Below, piece after piece: positions 44,425 to 55,400 of a DNA stretch of 64,000 nt (position 1 is its first letter; the number at the start of each line of letters is the position of its first letter). Below the pieces are notes generated by a model. That model worked only from the letters and a program-made list of their open reading frames with translations. It did no database searches and was not told where the DNA came from. Made by a program: the position numbers and the translations under genes. Origin of the DNA: Phyto melanocephala (lineage: Eukaryota; Arthropoda; Insecta; Diptera; Rhinophoridae); NCBI GenBank assembly GCA_941918925.1, contig OW799233.1:72567578-72631577 (forward strand), written 5' to 3'.

Positions 44425-45382
44425 CAGGGTGGACCAAAAGTCGCACCTGCGTGTAAAAATTTAATAACTTTTTTGTTTATTATTATTTTTTCATAATTTA
44501 ATTTTTAATTATTTTTTATTAAATTTTTTTTTTAATTATAATATTATCTTTGTATGACCTAAATTTTAATTATGAGAAATAATGTCAGAGAGATGACCAC
44601 CATTTTCATCGATGCACAATTGGGCTCTTAAACAGGCGTTTTGCATAACTGCACGCAAGGTTTCAGGCTCTATTGCCCTGATCTCAGCTTCAATGTTGTT
44701 CTTTAGCTGCTCTATAATTTGAGGCTTGTTTACATACACTCGTTCTTTGAGATAACCCCATAGAAAATAATCAGGGGTAGTTAAATCCGGTGAACGTGCT
44801 GGCCAATTAAATTCTGAATTTTTCGAGATAATTTGGTCGTCAAAAATTTTATTTAAAAGCGTCATTGTGGCACGGGCCGTGTGTGCTGTTGTCTTATCCT
44901 GCTGAAACCACTTGTTGGCTGCCTCAGGGCGTACAAAATTATTAAGCATAGCGCGATATCTGTCCCCATTCACCGTTACTGTATTACCAACTTCATCCTC
45001 GAAGAAGTTGGGCCCTCTTTCTGATGTCACTCCACACCATACTGTACACTTGAGGGGGTGTAATTGGCGCTGGTGAACAACTCTGGGATTTTTAGTACCC
45101 CAAAATCGCATATTTTGTTTATTTACGTATCCATTTAGATGAAAGTGTGCTTCGTCACTCATTATTAAATTGTTAAGAAACTCTCTATTTTCTGCGTCAG
45201 TAAAATTGAGCGCCCATTGGAAAAGTAAAATTCTACCACTTTCGTTCGTTGCTCAGTGGTTAAATTTTTCACGGTGGTGTAACACGAATCGATAAATAAA
45301 ATCTGAAAAAAAAATAAAAAATATTAATAAACAAAAAAGTAATTCAATTTTTACACGCAGGCGTGACTTTTGATCCACCCTG
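44425..45382 (-). mobile_element. Mariner-type element, 958 bp, internally deleted
   Basis: The ends CAGGGTGGACCAAAAGTC and (complement) CAGGGTGGATCAAAAGTC continue as CRCCTGCGTGTAAAAATT on both sides. TA dinucleotides flank both ends (44423-44424, 45383-45384). The transposase lies on the minus strand. Confidence 0.92.
44566..45275 (-). pseudogene. Mariner transposase, DD41D type, N-terminal deletion
   Basis: From about 45275 a short N-terminal piece reads LTTEQRTKVVEFYFSNGRS, then the frame is lost near 45205. ENREFLNNLI precedes SDEAHFHLNGYVNKQN, which holds the first Asp. WFQQDKTTAHTAR holds the second Asp. NWPARSPDLTTPDYFLWGYL holds the third, with 41 residues between the second Asp and the Asp of TPDY, so DD41D spacing as in the rosa-like group. 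It ends at 44566 with GGHLSDIISHN. About 200 residues of the DNA-binding region are missing compared with a full mariner transposase. The catalytic ORF (198 aa from the internal Met) is uninterrupted. Confidence 0.88.
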
Positions 45383-45577
45383 TACCTATGTCAGATATTG
45401 TAAAATATATTGTCTCTCCTTTTCTTATGATATTTTGTCACTATGCAAAGTAATTGTAAAATAATTTTTATTAATTTTGTTGTTTTTTATTCATGTTCCT
45501 TTTGCCGGTTAGTTACAAAATTGATTGATGTTTTACTTTCTTTAAAAACTAAATTTAGTCTGTTTGGTGGACCGTTC

Positions 45578-46299
45578 GTTTAAAGACGTTTTAAGAAATC
45601 GTTATGAAAAGTAAAAATTTAAACAACAAACTTTAATATAAAAATTTTACAGTTAAAAAGAATACCTAATAATAAAAAGGTGGACAATATCATAATGGTG
45701 TAAAAATATTTAAAATATTTAATAATTAATTAATAATAATAGTTAATAATAATAATAATAATTTATATTTAAAAATATTTAAAAAATTATCTAAATTCTA
45801 CATAGTAGAAAAATCAATAAAATACTAAATGTTTTGGGGTGATAGAACTATTAGAAATTGAAATGAATTAAAACAATATTATAAACTTAATTTAATATAA
45901 CATTAAAATATTATTCAGTTTTAAAATTTAAAAATAGTAATAAAACACTAAGATTAGAAAAAAGTATTTGGTTTGAAGGTTAAATTCTACATAGTAGAAG
46001 AAACTCCAAAATTAACTGAAATAATTTTTATTTGAACTAAAATTCTACATCGTAGAAAATAAAAAATAAATTTAACCTTAATATTATATTTTATGAAATA
46101 TTGAAAATAAAACTATACCTGTTAAATAAATATTAATTATCTTGGTGATTAAAACTTACAATCATAAAAAATACTTAGATAAATATGTGCAAGAGTGAAA
46201 ATTGTAATTAGTATTAAATTGGAAAACATGAATAAATTTAAATCAAACAACAACAACAACAAAGTTTAAAACTTTTATTACAAAAAACAATACAAATTA
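45578..46299 (+). repeat. 5' LTR of gypsy D with three 15-bp dyads
   Basis: Begins GTTTAAAGACGTTTTAAG and reaches the primer site. The first part recurs at 49913-50183 almost unchanged. Three copies of TTCTACATMGTAGAA lie at 45796-45810, 45985-45999 and 46043-46057. Confidence 0.78.
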
Positions 46300-46301
46300 A
46301 C

Positions 46302-46314
46302 TGGCGCCCAACAA
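46302..46314 (+). other. Primer binding site of gypsy D
   Basis: TGGCGCCCAACAA, tRNA-Lys type, the same as in gypsy C. Confidence 0.72.
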
Positions 46315-46544
46315 CTTTAACCCACTTAAACTATTTAACTGAAAATTGTCTTGTCTGTTGCTGTGTGGACTTTTCGAGATCACATTGGACCAGCGTAAGC
46401 CGAAATTGGATAATTTTTATTAATAATTGTATTCATAATATTAATAATTTGTAATATTACTTTACTTTCTTAATTATATTGATATATTTTATGGTAATTT
46501 CTTTCCCTAATTTGCAAAACACATGAAAAATTCTGTATTTTTTT

Positions 46545-47660
46545 TTGATTTTAATGAATATCGAAAATCTGATCGAAAGTTTAAACAATTTAAGAATACA
46601 GGAAGATCAGCGCGAAATCATGGATCCTAATACTTTACGGTCGTTGGTTTCTGCGGCAATAAAAGAAGCCACTGAACAAAATCGTCGAGAATTTCAAACT
46701 ACCGTAGATGAACTCACACGGAGATTAACATTACTGGAAACTCCTACAGTTAGAAAAGAACACAAGGAAATTGAGATAGTTTTAGGCGTTGAATGCAACG
46801 AAACCTTAGATGTTGTGAAGTCTGTACCAGAATTTTGCGGAGATTCATCTAGGTACATTTCATGGCGTCAAGCCGCAATTACAGCCCACAAGTTGTACGA
46901 AGGATACGTAGGGAGTTCGAAATACTATCAGGCTATAGCTATACTACGAAATAAAATAGTTGGCAATGCTGTTTTGACTTCATATAACACAGTTCTAAAT
47001 TTTCATGCGATTTTGGAGAGGTTAGACTTCGTTTACGCTGATAAGCGATCTGTTTTTACCCTTGAACAGGAATTGACTACCCTTACCCAGGGTTCTAGAA
47101 CTATTATCGACTTTTATAGTGAGGTAGAAGAGAAACTTAATTTGATAATTAATAAAACTATTATGGTTTACGAGGGAGATAATAATCTAATAGCATCACT
47201 TAACAACAAATATAGGCAGGATGCACTTCGAGTACTCATTTCTGGCTTAAAAAAACTTTTGTGTGATATTCTTTTTTCATGCAAGCCGTCTGATATGCCA
47301 ATGGCTTTAGCAATAGCTCAGGAGATGGCAACAAATAGAAGTCGATATAATTTTGCTCGCGCTTTCAGTACAGGCTTAAGTGAACAATTTTCTTCTAATT
47401 ATCGTAATCCAGTTTTAAATCAAAATTTTAGACATCCTTTATACAATCCACCTGTTTTAACTAATTCTTACTACCCAACACTAAATCAAAATATTTCTGG
47501 TTATCCTTTTCATAATCAATCAACCCCTTCAAATCCTTTCTTGCTTAGAGCTCAACCACCACAACTTGTATCCAGTTTTCAAAACAATAACATGCCTCGT
47601 AATAGTATTCGTTGGCAAACGGCACCGAGATTCCAACAACCGTTACAAAATAATATTTGA
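46545..47660 (+). CDS. gag: Gypsy D gag (371 aa), open reading frame
   Basis: This is the longest intact gag frame in the window. The ATG at 46545 or the in-frame ATG at 46554 (MNIENLIESLNNLR) could be used. A coiled-coil-like N-terminus (EATEQNRREFQTTVDELTRR) is followed by the capsid-like core (VPEFCGDSSRYISWRQAA, GSSKYYQAIAILRNKI, FVYADKRSVFTLEQEL). An Asn/Pro/Tyr-rich tail from about residue 280 follows, with no CCHC knuckle before the stop at 47660. The frame continues past that TGA with QGFQLTPGFQPQ, so the stop may be a mutation. The similarity is to gag of gypsy-group elements, whose product forms the particle. Confidence 0.8.
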   Translation: MILMNIENLIESLNNLRIQEDQREIMDPNTLRSLVSAAIKEATEQNRREFQTTVDELTRRLTLLETPTVRKEHKEIEIVLGVECNETLDVVKSVPEFCGDSSRYISWRQAAITAHKLYEGYVGSSKYYQAIAILRNKIVGNAVLTSYNTVLNFHAILERLDFVYADKRSVFTLEQELTTLTQGSRTIIDFYSEVEEKLNLIINKTIMVYEGDNNLIASLNNKYRQDALRVLISGLKKLLCDILFSCKPSDMPMALAIAQEMATNRSRYNFARAFSTGLSEQFSSNYRNPVLNQNFRHPLYNPPVLTNSYYPTLNQNISGYPFHNQSTPSNPFLLRAQPPQLVSSFQNNNMPRNSIRWQTAPRFQQPLQNNI

Positions 47661-48228
47661 CCTCCGCAAGGTTTTCAGCTAACTCCAGGTTTCCAACCTC
47701 AAGTTATCGATACAGATGTAAGTATGAGAACTGTAGGTACAACTCGAAATAATATTAATTCTCAGAGAAAACAAATTGGCTCAGTTGAGGTTCCTAATAA
47801 TACACATAGGGTTTACCATTTATCAGAAAATCAGGCTGAAAATAATATTTCTCCTGAAGAGTTGCAAGAAGGTGTTGCCCAATACATTGAAGAAGACCAG
47901 GTTAATTTTTTAGACATAGGTCCCTCCTACCCTACGTGGAGAGAGAATTTAGAGGAAGAAAATTAAAGTTTTTGGTGGACACTGGTTAATCTAAAAACTA
48001 CATTAAGTGAAATCCGTCCATGGAGAAAATTGGGTTAAACGCAAAGCACAAGTAAAAGTATTCAATAAGGTTACAGATTTTTTTATACTTCCATGCCTTA
48101 CTACATTTGATGGCATCATAGGTTTTGAACATCTCAAGGATATTAAAGCACATATAGACACCAAAAATAGTATGTTAAGTTATGAGGATGGTCAGGAGAA
48201 ATTGAGTTTTTTTTTATTGCAATGAAAC
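47661..48228 (+). pseudogene. pol: Gypsy D gag tail and protease, broken
   Basis: ORF 47724-47966 is the acidic gag tail (SPEELQEGVAQYIEEDQVNF..YPTW). The protease starts in an overlapping frame with KFLVDTG. The next codon is TAA (at about 47989), followed by SKNYI, so the stop sits inside the active-site loop. ORF 48007-48225 is the protease C-terminal half (KVTDFFILPCLTTFDGIIGF). No active protease is possible from this copy. Confidence 0.75.
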
Positions 48229-49109
48229 CAATTATATCTCAGTTGATTTTGACACTGTTCCGGAAAATGTTCGCAATAATTTTTTGATGGTTTTAGAAAA
48301 GTTTAAAGGTGTTTTTGCTACCCCTAACGAAGCACTAACATATAATACAGCAGTTGTTGCAAGTATAAGAACTAAGGATGAGGAGCCAGTTTATTCTAGA
48401 TATTATCAATATCCTATAGCTATGGTAGATTTTGTCAATAAGGAAAAAGAGGACTTGCTAGCAAGCAATATTATAAGACCATCTCGATCAGCATACAACA
48501 ATCCCGTATGGGTAGTTGACAAAAAGGGTTTAGACGAAAACGGCAAACCAAAGAAACGATTAGTTATTGACTTCCGAAAACTAAATTCAAAGACGATTTG
48601 TGACAAGTATCCAATCCCTGAAACTTTTGTTATTTTGGCCAACCTTGGTAGAGCGAAAATTTTTACTACCTTAGATTTGAAATCCGGGTTTCACCAAATT
48701 AATCTAAGAGAAGAGGATAGGGAGAAAAACGCATTTAGCATTAGTAATGGGAAGTACGAATTTTATAGGCTGCCATTTGGGCTTAAAAATGCACCTGGTA
48801 TATTTCAACGTGCTGCGTATAGAAATTGGTAGGTGCTGCCACGTCTATATTGACGATATCATCACATTTTCTGACACAGAGCAAAAACATACAGATGATA
48901 TTGAAAGAATATTGGAAAGACTTTATAATGCAAATATGAGAGTTTCGCTAGAAAAGTCCAGATTTTTTAGAACATCTGTTGAGTTTTTGGGTTTTACGGT
49001 TTCAACTGCTGGAATAAGAACCTGTCCTGATAAGGTTAATTCGATTGTAAATTACCCCACACCCTCATCCCTACGCGGCTTGAGATCTTTTCTTGGTTTG
49101 GCTGGGTAA
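48229..49109 (+). pseudogene. pol: Gypsy D reverse transcriptase, one frameshift
   Basis: ORF 48284-48832 carries NPVWVVDKKGLDENGKPK, RLVIDFRKLNSKT, TTLDLKSGFHQI (first Asp) and RLPFGLKNAPGIFQR. A frameshift near 48815 moves to ORF 48747-49109, with CHVYIDDIITFS (Asp pair) and VEFLGFTVS, and ends LRSFLGLAG with TAA. The rest of the connection domain and all of RNase H are absent. Confidence 0.84.
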
Positions 49110-49879
49110 CTGGGTAGCTGGCTGGCTAAGTACAATAGACATCCAAAAAGACAGGAGATATCAGAAACACCTATTCCTTCTTACCCAGGTGAAATATTAC
49201 ATATAGACATTTACTCGACAGACGGAAAGCACTTTCTGACATGCGTAGATAAGTTTTCAAAATTTGCAATTGTAAAGCCAATAGCCTCGAGATCGATAGT
49301 AGACGTTAAGCCTGCTCTTCAGGAAATTTTAAATACCTACAATAGTACAATAACAGTTGTTTGTGATAATGAGAAGTCATTAAACTCCGAATCAGTCAAG
49401 ACCTTATTGAAAAACATTTATGGAGCTGAAATTGTTGCTGTCCCTCCAATACACAGCACATCAAACGGTCAAGTAGAGAAATTCCATAGTACCCTTTCGG
49501 AAATTGCAAGATGTATTAAGCTAGAGTACTCCATAACTGATACCACAGATCTTATCCTAATAGCTGTTTTAAAATATAATCTATCTATACACTCCGTTGT
49601 TCAGCTAAGACCTAGATAGATATATTTCACTCAATTTCTGGCGAGTTAAAGGCTTTCGTAAAGAACAATTTAATTACCCAACAGAAAAAGGACTTAAAAT
49701 TCCATAATAAGGAAAGAATTACACGAATTTTCGAGCCTGGACAAAAGGTTTTCGTTAAGGTCAACAAAAGACTAGGGAACAAATTCAGTAAAGTTTACGT
49801 TGAGAAAGTAATCCAAAAGGATTTAGGATCCACGGTTCAAATCGATAATAAAATTGTTCACAAGGACAATATTCGCTAA
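49110..49879 (+). pseudogene. pol: Gypsy D integrase core and C-terminal part
   Basis: After the deletion the frame resumes at about 49125 (AKYNRHPKRQEI). The core has Asp in LHIDIYSTDG, Asp in VVCDNEKSLN and Glu in SNGQVEKFHS. TAG at 49617-49619 ends the first ORF. The C-terminal domain continues in another frame (FEPGQKVFVKVNKRLGN) to TAA at 49877-49879. The HHCC finger is lost. The 3' LTR begins 34 bp later and no env lies between. Confidence 0.8.
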
Positions 49880-49912
49880 TATTTCATATCCAATTTGTGT
49901 CCTGTAATGGAA

Positions 49913-50183
49913 GTTTAAAACGTTTTAAGAAATCGTTATGAAAAGTTAAAATTTAAACAACAAACTTTAATATAAAAATTTTACAGTTAAAAAGAATACC
50001 TAATAATAAAAAGGTGGAGAATATCATAATGGTGTAAAAATATTTAAAATATTTAATAATTAATTAATAATAATAGTTACTAATAATAATAATAATTTAT
50101 ATTTAAAAATATTTAAAAAATTATCTAAATTCTACATAGTAGAAAAATCAATAAAATACTAAATGTTTTGGGGTGATAGAACT
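49913..50183 (+). repeat. 3' LTR of gypsy D, truncated
   Basis: Matches the 5' LTR from GTTTAAAACGTTTTAAG to GGGTGATAGAACT and then diverges. It retains one dyad TTCTACATAGTAGAA (50130-50144). The remaining ~450 bp of LTR are missing. Confidence 0.82.
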
Positions 50184-50659
50184 TACATAAGTAAACGTTT
50201 GCAAAGAATGTTGTGGGTACGTGCATTAAACAATAACAAAAATTTTGTTTGTGTATAACAGCTAATAGTGTGACCATATGAAAAAAGATCACTTAATAAA
50301 CTTAAACATTTGCAAAAACACAAATAAAAACAAATTTTTGAACTTAACTTTTTTATACTTATTTTAAATGTTTTAAAATAAAAAATAAAACAATGATTAA
50401 AGTAAAAACTAACTTTATTTTCTTAAAAAGTTCAGAAGTAAACCCAAATTTAATAAAAAAATGGTCACCTTGTACCAATTTGTTCGTCGTTTGCCGGCGT
50501 AAGAAATAGAAATAAATCTAATGCAGTGTTCGCCGCGTATAGCGAACTTCGACTGACGCCACAATTGTATGCATTCTCATATACACAAATGTGTTTTATT
50601 TTTGATGACGAATATTCGCGACGAAAAATTCGTCGTTCGTCCCAATTGTGTGCCTAGCA
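50184..50659. other. Non-coding right arm of the TTA-flanked element
   Basis: No gene. It ends with the inverted terminus. GACGAA/TTCGTC words cluster at 50480-50640. Confidence 0.5.
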
Positions 50660-51764
50660 TTATGTGGGAGGTGGACATCAAAGTGCGCTTGTCATTAAAA
50701 TTTTTCAAATTATACGTATATAAGCATTATTATTACCAGAAAACTATATATGCGAAATTTCATTATTTATTACATATGTATAATTCTGTTGATTTTATGA
50801 GGTTTTAAATTTAATTAACAGTAAACTATGTTAGAGGTGGGCGTCTCAAAAAAGTTTATGCTAATAAATTCAACTTAGTTATTTCAATATAGAGTCTTTT
50901 ATTCTTCCAAAATTTTTGTCCATAGAGAAATTATTTGAATTTTGTGTGCATTAAAGCGGGCATGTAACCTTATTTTTGGGATTATACTTACATATATTGT
51001 TATAATTAAATTTACCAGAAAGCGTAATTTCTTCTTCTAATACATTTGAGATAAAGCGAAACGGGGGACGGCGTTAATGTAGCCGTGTCACCTTAATTTT
51101 TTTAATTATACTGATATTAAAGAGAAATGCACACATGCATATATTTACCATCATACATCTACTTCTGTCGCTCTTAAATTTCATTAACAGTAATATATGT
51201 GAGAAATGTCCGTTAAAGTAGGCGTGTCAAAGTAGCTTATAATTTAAGTTCGATTTTTCAATATAGAGTCCTTTATTCTTCTAAAATCTTTGTGCATAGA
51301 GTAATCATATGAATTTGAGTTAAAGCGTTAATGTGAGAGTGTCACCTTAATTTTGCGTTACTACAAGTCTTTTGATCAAAAAGCAATGTTTGCAAAATTT
51401 AAAAATCATACATCTAATTCTGTCAGTTTTATTACGTTTTATATTTTAAATATACCGTAAAAGATACTGTGCTGTATACATTTTCGAACATTTTGATCTA
51501 TAACTCCTTTCGTAATGTAAAGATTTGAGCAATTTTCAGGGAAAGATATTTTATCCGCAGGAAATATACTTTAGAAATTTCATCGCTATATGTTATTGCA
51601 TTACGAGCTATAATCCTAATATGCCGATTTACCCCTTTTTAAATACCAAACAAACCTTGTGTATTAAAATATTCTGGCAAAATTTGAGCTCCCTAGCTTT
51701 TTTGGTTCGAGCTCTATTGTGCCTTCAACAGACGGACAGTCATAGCCAGATCGTCCTAAAATGA

Positions 51765-52469
51765 TACCAGTGCCCATGTTCTGTAACTCTCGCTACGAGA
51801 AACTTTTCCCTTGAAACATGTAAATTGGTACAGAAACACAATAAATGGAGACTAACAGCTGTTCTTTCTCACTGTACTGTTTCTGTAACTATTCATGTGA
51901 GAAATACCTGTCACGTAAGAAAAATACTCGTAAGCGATAAAAAAAAAGTTTTATGTAAAGTTTTCAGGCGAGAATTAGTGACAAAAACATGAAAATGTTT
52001 TTTATTATTATTGCAATAATGTTTTTATTTGTGCTTTAAACTTTTATATAAAAGAAAGAAATCAGGAAATGAAAAATTAATAACTTTTTCTTACTACGGG
52101 AAATAATTTATGGTAACTATCTATGTTTAATTTACAAAAGTTTTCATATTAAAAAATAGATTTTATTTAATATTGATTATATTTTTACAATCATCAAAGT
52201 CATTTAAAGTTAAAAAAAACTAACTAACTAAAATTGCTAAATTCTTTTCAAGTTTACAACTCATTGCGATCGGACGTGTTTTTTTTCTCTCCCGCTGTAT
52301 ATATTGTAAAGACAGTTATTTGTTGAAATAAATATATTAAAAATAAATTCAATACTACATATAGGTTAAAAAAGAGTAAAATCAGCTATTAATAAAAACA
52401 ATAAAACAAAACAAAAAAAGAAAAAAAAAGAGAACTGAAACAAAGAGAAAAACGAAAATAAACAAAAAC
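51765..52469. other. A+T-rich stretch upstream of the PHD-finger ORF
   Basis: No ORF was recognised. If the downstream ORF belongs to a LINE, this may hold its 5' untranslated region, including a TGTAACT/CTGTAAC-rich part near 51780-51900. This is inference from position only. Confidence 0.4.
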
Positions 52470-55400
52470 ATGAACACAAGAAGTTATCTCGCAGTGAACA
52501 CCTCATACTGCAGTGCTTGTAATAAAACTTTACCTCTTTCTGGTAACTATGTTAAATGTCTAAATTGTAACCGTAATTATCACTATTCCCCCTGTGCCAC
52601 CCTATCTGAGTCATCATATTCAGTTATGTCGACTGAAAAGAAAGCTACTTGGAAGTGTCATAACTGTCGCGGAGATAGAAGCAAATCCCCTAATAATCAA
52701 TTTACAACCATAATATATGAAGGCAATACACAACAAGAAGAAAAACAAAATCATCCTGGCAAACAACAACGAGATAATGACGAAAGTCCCAAAATTGATA
52801 AAAATTAAAAAACAAAACGTTTCAAAGAATCGCTAACACTAAACACTGTGGATTCAAATGTAGCCGAACTCAAGTCTGGCCTTGCTTTATTTAAAACAAG
52901 TGTTACAAACGATATGTTAAAAATAACAAGTAAGAGCACTATATTCGGCTGTGCCGAATCTGTTATACCCACCACCAATTTTGTGTACATTTAAAGCACA
53001 ATATTTATTATTTTGTTAATCATTATGGAATAATCTCTATATAATAAAATATGTATCACTTTTTTTGTAGAGGGGGGTTAAATTTTAAGGGCCCATGTTG
53101 AAGGTGAACTACACCTAGTCTTTAAATTAGTTTTCTGCATTTCATTTGACATTTCTCAATCTCAAACTTACTCAATTTTATCCGTGGAAAGATACGCAAA
53201 TGAGCAACGCTTTAAAGTTATTCAGGTTTTTTATAAAAATTGGCGTTCAAATCAAAATGCATTTTGTGAACTTCGTAATTCTTTTGATCAACATAATCGT
53301 TCAAATTCGTCCACAATCGGGAGAATTGTAAAAAATATTTAAATTTCTGCAAAACAGGTCTGTATAAAATGTTAGAAAATCTGTGAATGCCTTTTTAGTT
53401 TGTTGAATGGGAACCACTGCTGGTTTTTGCGATAGTGTGGCAAAAGGGCAGTCAACCTCGCCTCATCATCATGCCCAACAGTTGAGCATCAACATTGTCA
53501 TTGAACATTTGGACCATTAGATAGAGGAGTGGCGCCAAGGATGGGGGGGGGGGCATTTTGCCGATATTTTGTTAAATACATAATTGAACCATACAAATAT
53601 TAGATTTACAAAAAGAACTAATAACAATATCCTAAATAATTTGTGTTTTATTTAAATTCAACATCGGGTCTTAAAATTTAGCCACCCTTTATAACTTCGA
53701 TATGCTACTAAAATGTTTTTGTAAATGTAGTCTTTCAATGAAAGTAGGCGTGTCAATAAAGTTTCTGCTAATAAATACAACTTAGATATTTCAATATAGT
53801 CCTTGATTTTCCCAAAAACTGTGTCAATAGAGAAATTACATGAATTTAAGATAAACCGTTATATGGGAGGTAGGCGTAAAAGTGGGCGTGTGACCTAAAC
53901 TTTTTGGCACAACAATTGCATTGATTAGAAGGATATGCGTAGCAAATTTGATCATCATACCTCTAATTTTGGCGGTTTTATGAGCTTCTAAATTTCATTA
54001 ACAGTAGATAACGTGAAAAGTGGGCGTTATAGTAGGCGTGTCAAAGTTGTGTTTGCGAATGCGTACAACTTAGGTCTTTCAATATAGTCCTTTATTATTC
54101 CAAAATCTTTATTAGTAAAGAAATTATATGAATTTTAGTTAAAACGTTATATGGGAGGTGGGCGTTAAAGTGGGCGTGGCACCTTAATTTTCTGGCACAG
54201 TAATGACATTGCCTAGAAAGATATACGTAGCAAATTTGATCATCATACCTCTGATTTTGGCGGTTTTGGTGGCGGGTATAAAAACCAGCATACAACAATT
54301 AGGTACCAATATTGCCGATATTTTGTTAAATACATAATTGAACCATACAAATATTAGATTTACAAAAAGAAATAATAACAATATCCTAAATAATTTGTGT
54401 TTTATTTAAATTCAACATCGGTCCTTAAAATTTAGCCACCCTTTATAACTTCGATATGTTACTAATATGTTTTTGTAAATGTAGTCTTTCAATGAAAGTA
54501 GGCGTTAAAGTAGGCGTTTCAATAAAGTTTCTGCTAATAAATACAACTTAGATATTTCAATATAGTCCTTGATTTTCCCAAAAACTGTGTCAATAGAGAA
54601 ATTACATGAATTTAAGATAAACCGTTATATGGGAGGTAGGCGTAAAAGTGGGCGTGTGACCTAAACTTTTTTGGCACAACAATTGCATTGATTAGAAGGA
54701 TATACGTAGCAAATTTGATCATCATACCTCTAATTTTGGCGGTTTTATGAGCTTCTAAATTTCACAGTAGATAACGTGAAAAGTGGGCGTTATAGTAGGC
54801 GTGTCAAAGTTGTGTTTGCGAATGCGTACAACTTAGGTCTTTCAACATAGTCCTTTATTATTCCAAAATCTTTATTAATAAAGAAATTATATGAATTTTA
54901 GTTAAAACGTTATATGGGAGGTGGGCGTTAAAGTGGGCGTGGCACCTTAATTTTCTGGCACAGTAATGACATTGGCTAGAAAGATATACGTAGCAAATTT
55001 GATCATCATACCTCTGATTTTGGCGGTTTATGAGCTTTTAAATTTCATTAACGGTAGATAACGTGAAAAGTGGGCGTTATAGTAGGCGTGTCAAAGGTGT
55101 TTTTGCGAATGAGTACAACTTAGGGGTTTCAATATAGCCCTTTATTATACCAAAATCTTTATTAATAGAGAAATTATATGAATTTTAGTTAAAACGTTAT
55201 ATGGGAGGTGGGCGTAAAAGTGGGCGTGGCACCTTAATTTTCTGGCAGAGTAATGACATTGTCTAGGGGGATATACGTAGCAAATTTGATCATCATACCT
55301 CTAATTTTCACGGTTTTATGAGCTTTTAAATTTCATTAACGGTAGATAACGTGAAAAGTGGGCGTTATAGTAGGCGTGTCAAAGGTGTTTTTGCGAATGA

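Larger units (their letters stand above)
45578..50183 (+). mobile_element. Gypsy D: gypsy-group LTR element with internal deletion and cut 3' LTR
   Basis: The 5' LTR (45578-46299), primer site, gag, protease remnant, RT, a deletion, integrase and the first part of the 3' LTR (49913-50183) are all recognisable. No env follows integrase. RNase H and the integrase finger are missing. Gag and RT resemble gypsy-group (errantivirus-type) elements. It sits inside the TTA-flanked element. Confidence 0.85.
43908..50659. mobile_element. TTA-flanked inverted-repeat element, host to a mariner and gypsy D
   Basis: The termini TGCTCTTCGCACAATTGGGA and, on the complement, TGCTAGGCACACAATTGGGA continue into GACGAACGACGAAT on both sides. 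TTA flanks both ends (43905-43907, 50660-50662), and E1 sequence (GCGTTAT / TTATGTGGGAGG) runs up to them. A TTA duplication fits PIF/Harbinger. No transposase of its own was found. Its remaining DNA (43940-44424, 45385-45577, 50184-50620) is non-coding. Confidence 0.75.
35940..51764 (-). mobile_element. E1: rolling-circle-like repeat element, split by two large insertions
   Basis: Begins with AGTAGGAGCACTATATTTCGCTG, the diverged counterpart of the E2 start. It continues at 43682-43907 and 50660-51764, where it fades out after a short (GACG)-type tract at about 51730-51740. The body has diverged units with GTTATRTGGGAGGTGG, GGGCGTTAAAGT and ATCATCATACATCTA words. The two interruptions are gypsy C (36740-43681) and the TTA-flanked element (43908-50659). 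It shares end and sub-terminal motifs with mini-me, so it probably belongs to the same broad group. No coding capacity. Confidence 0.6.

Noticed and set aside
53146..53331. Small ORF of 61 codons in E2
   Set aside because: No motif, low-complexity composition, inside a non-coding repeat. Other short ORFs in 53-56 kb and 58-63 kb were rejected likewise.
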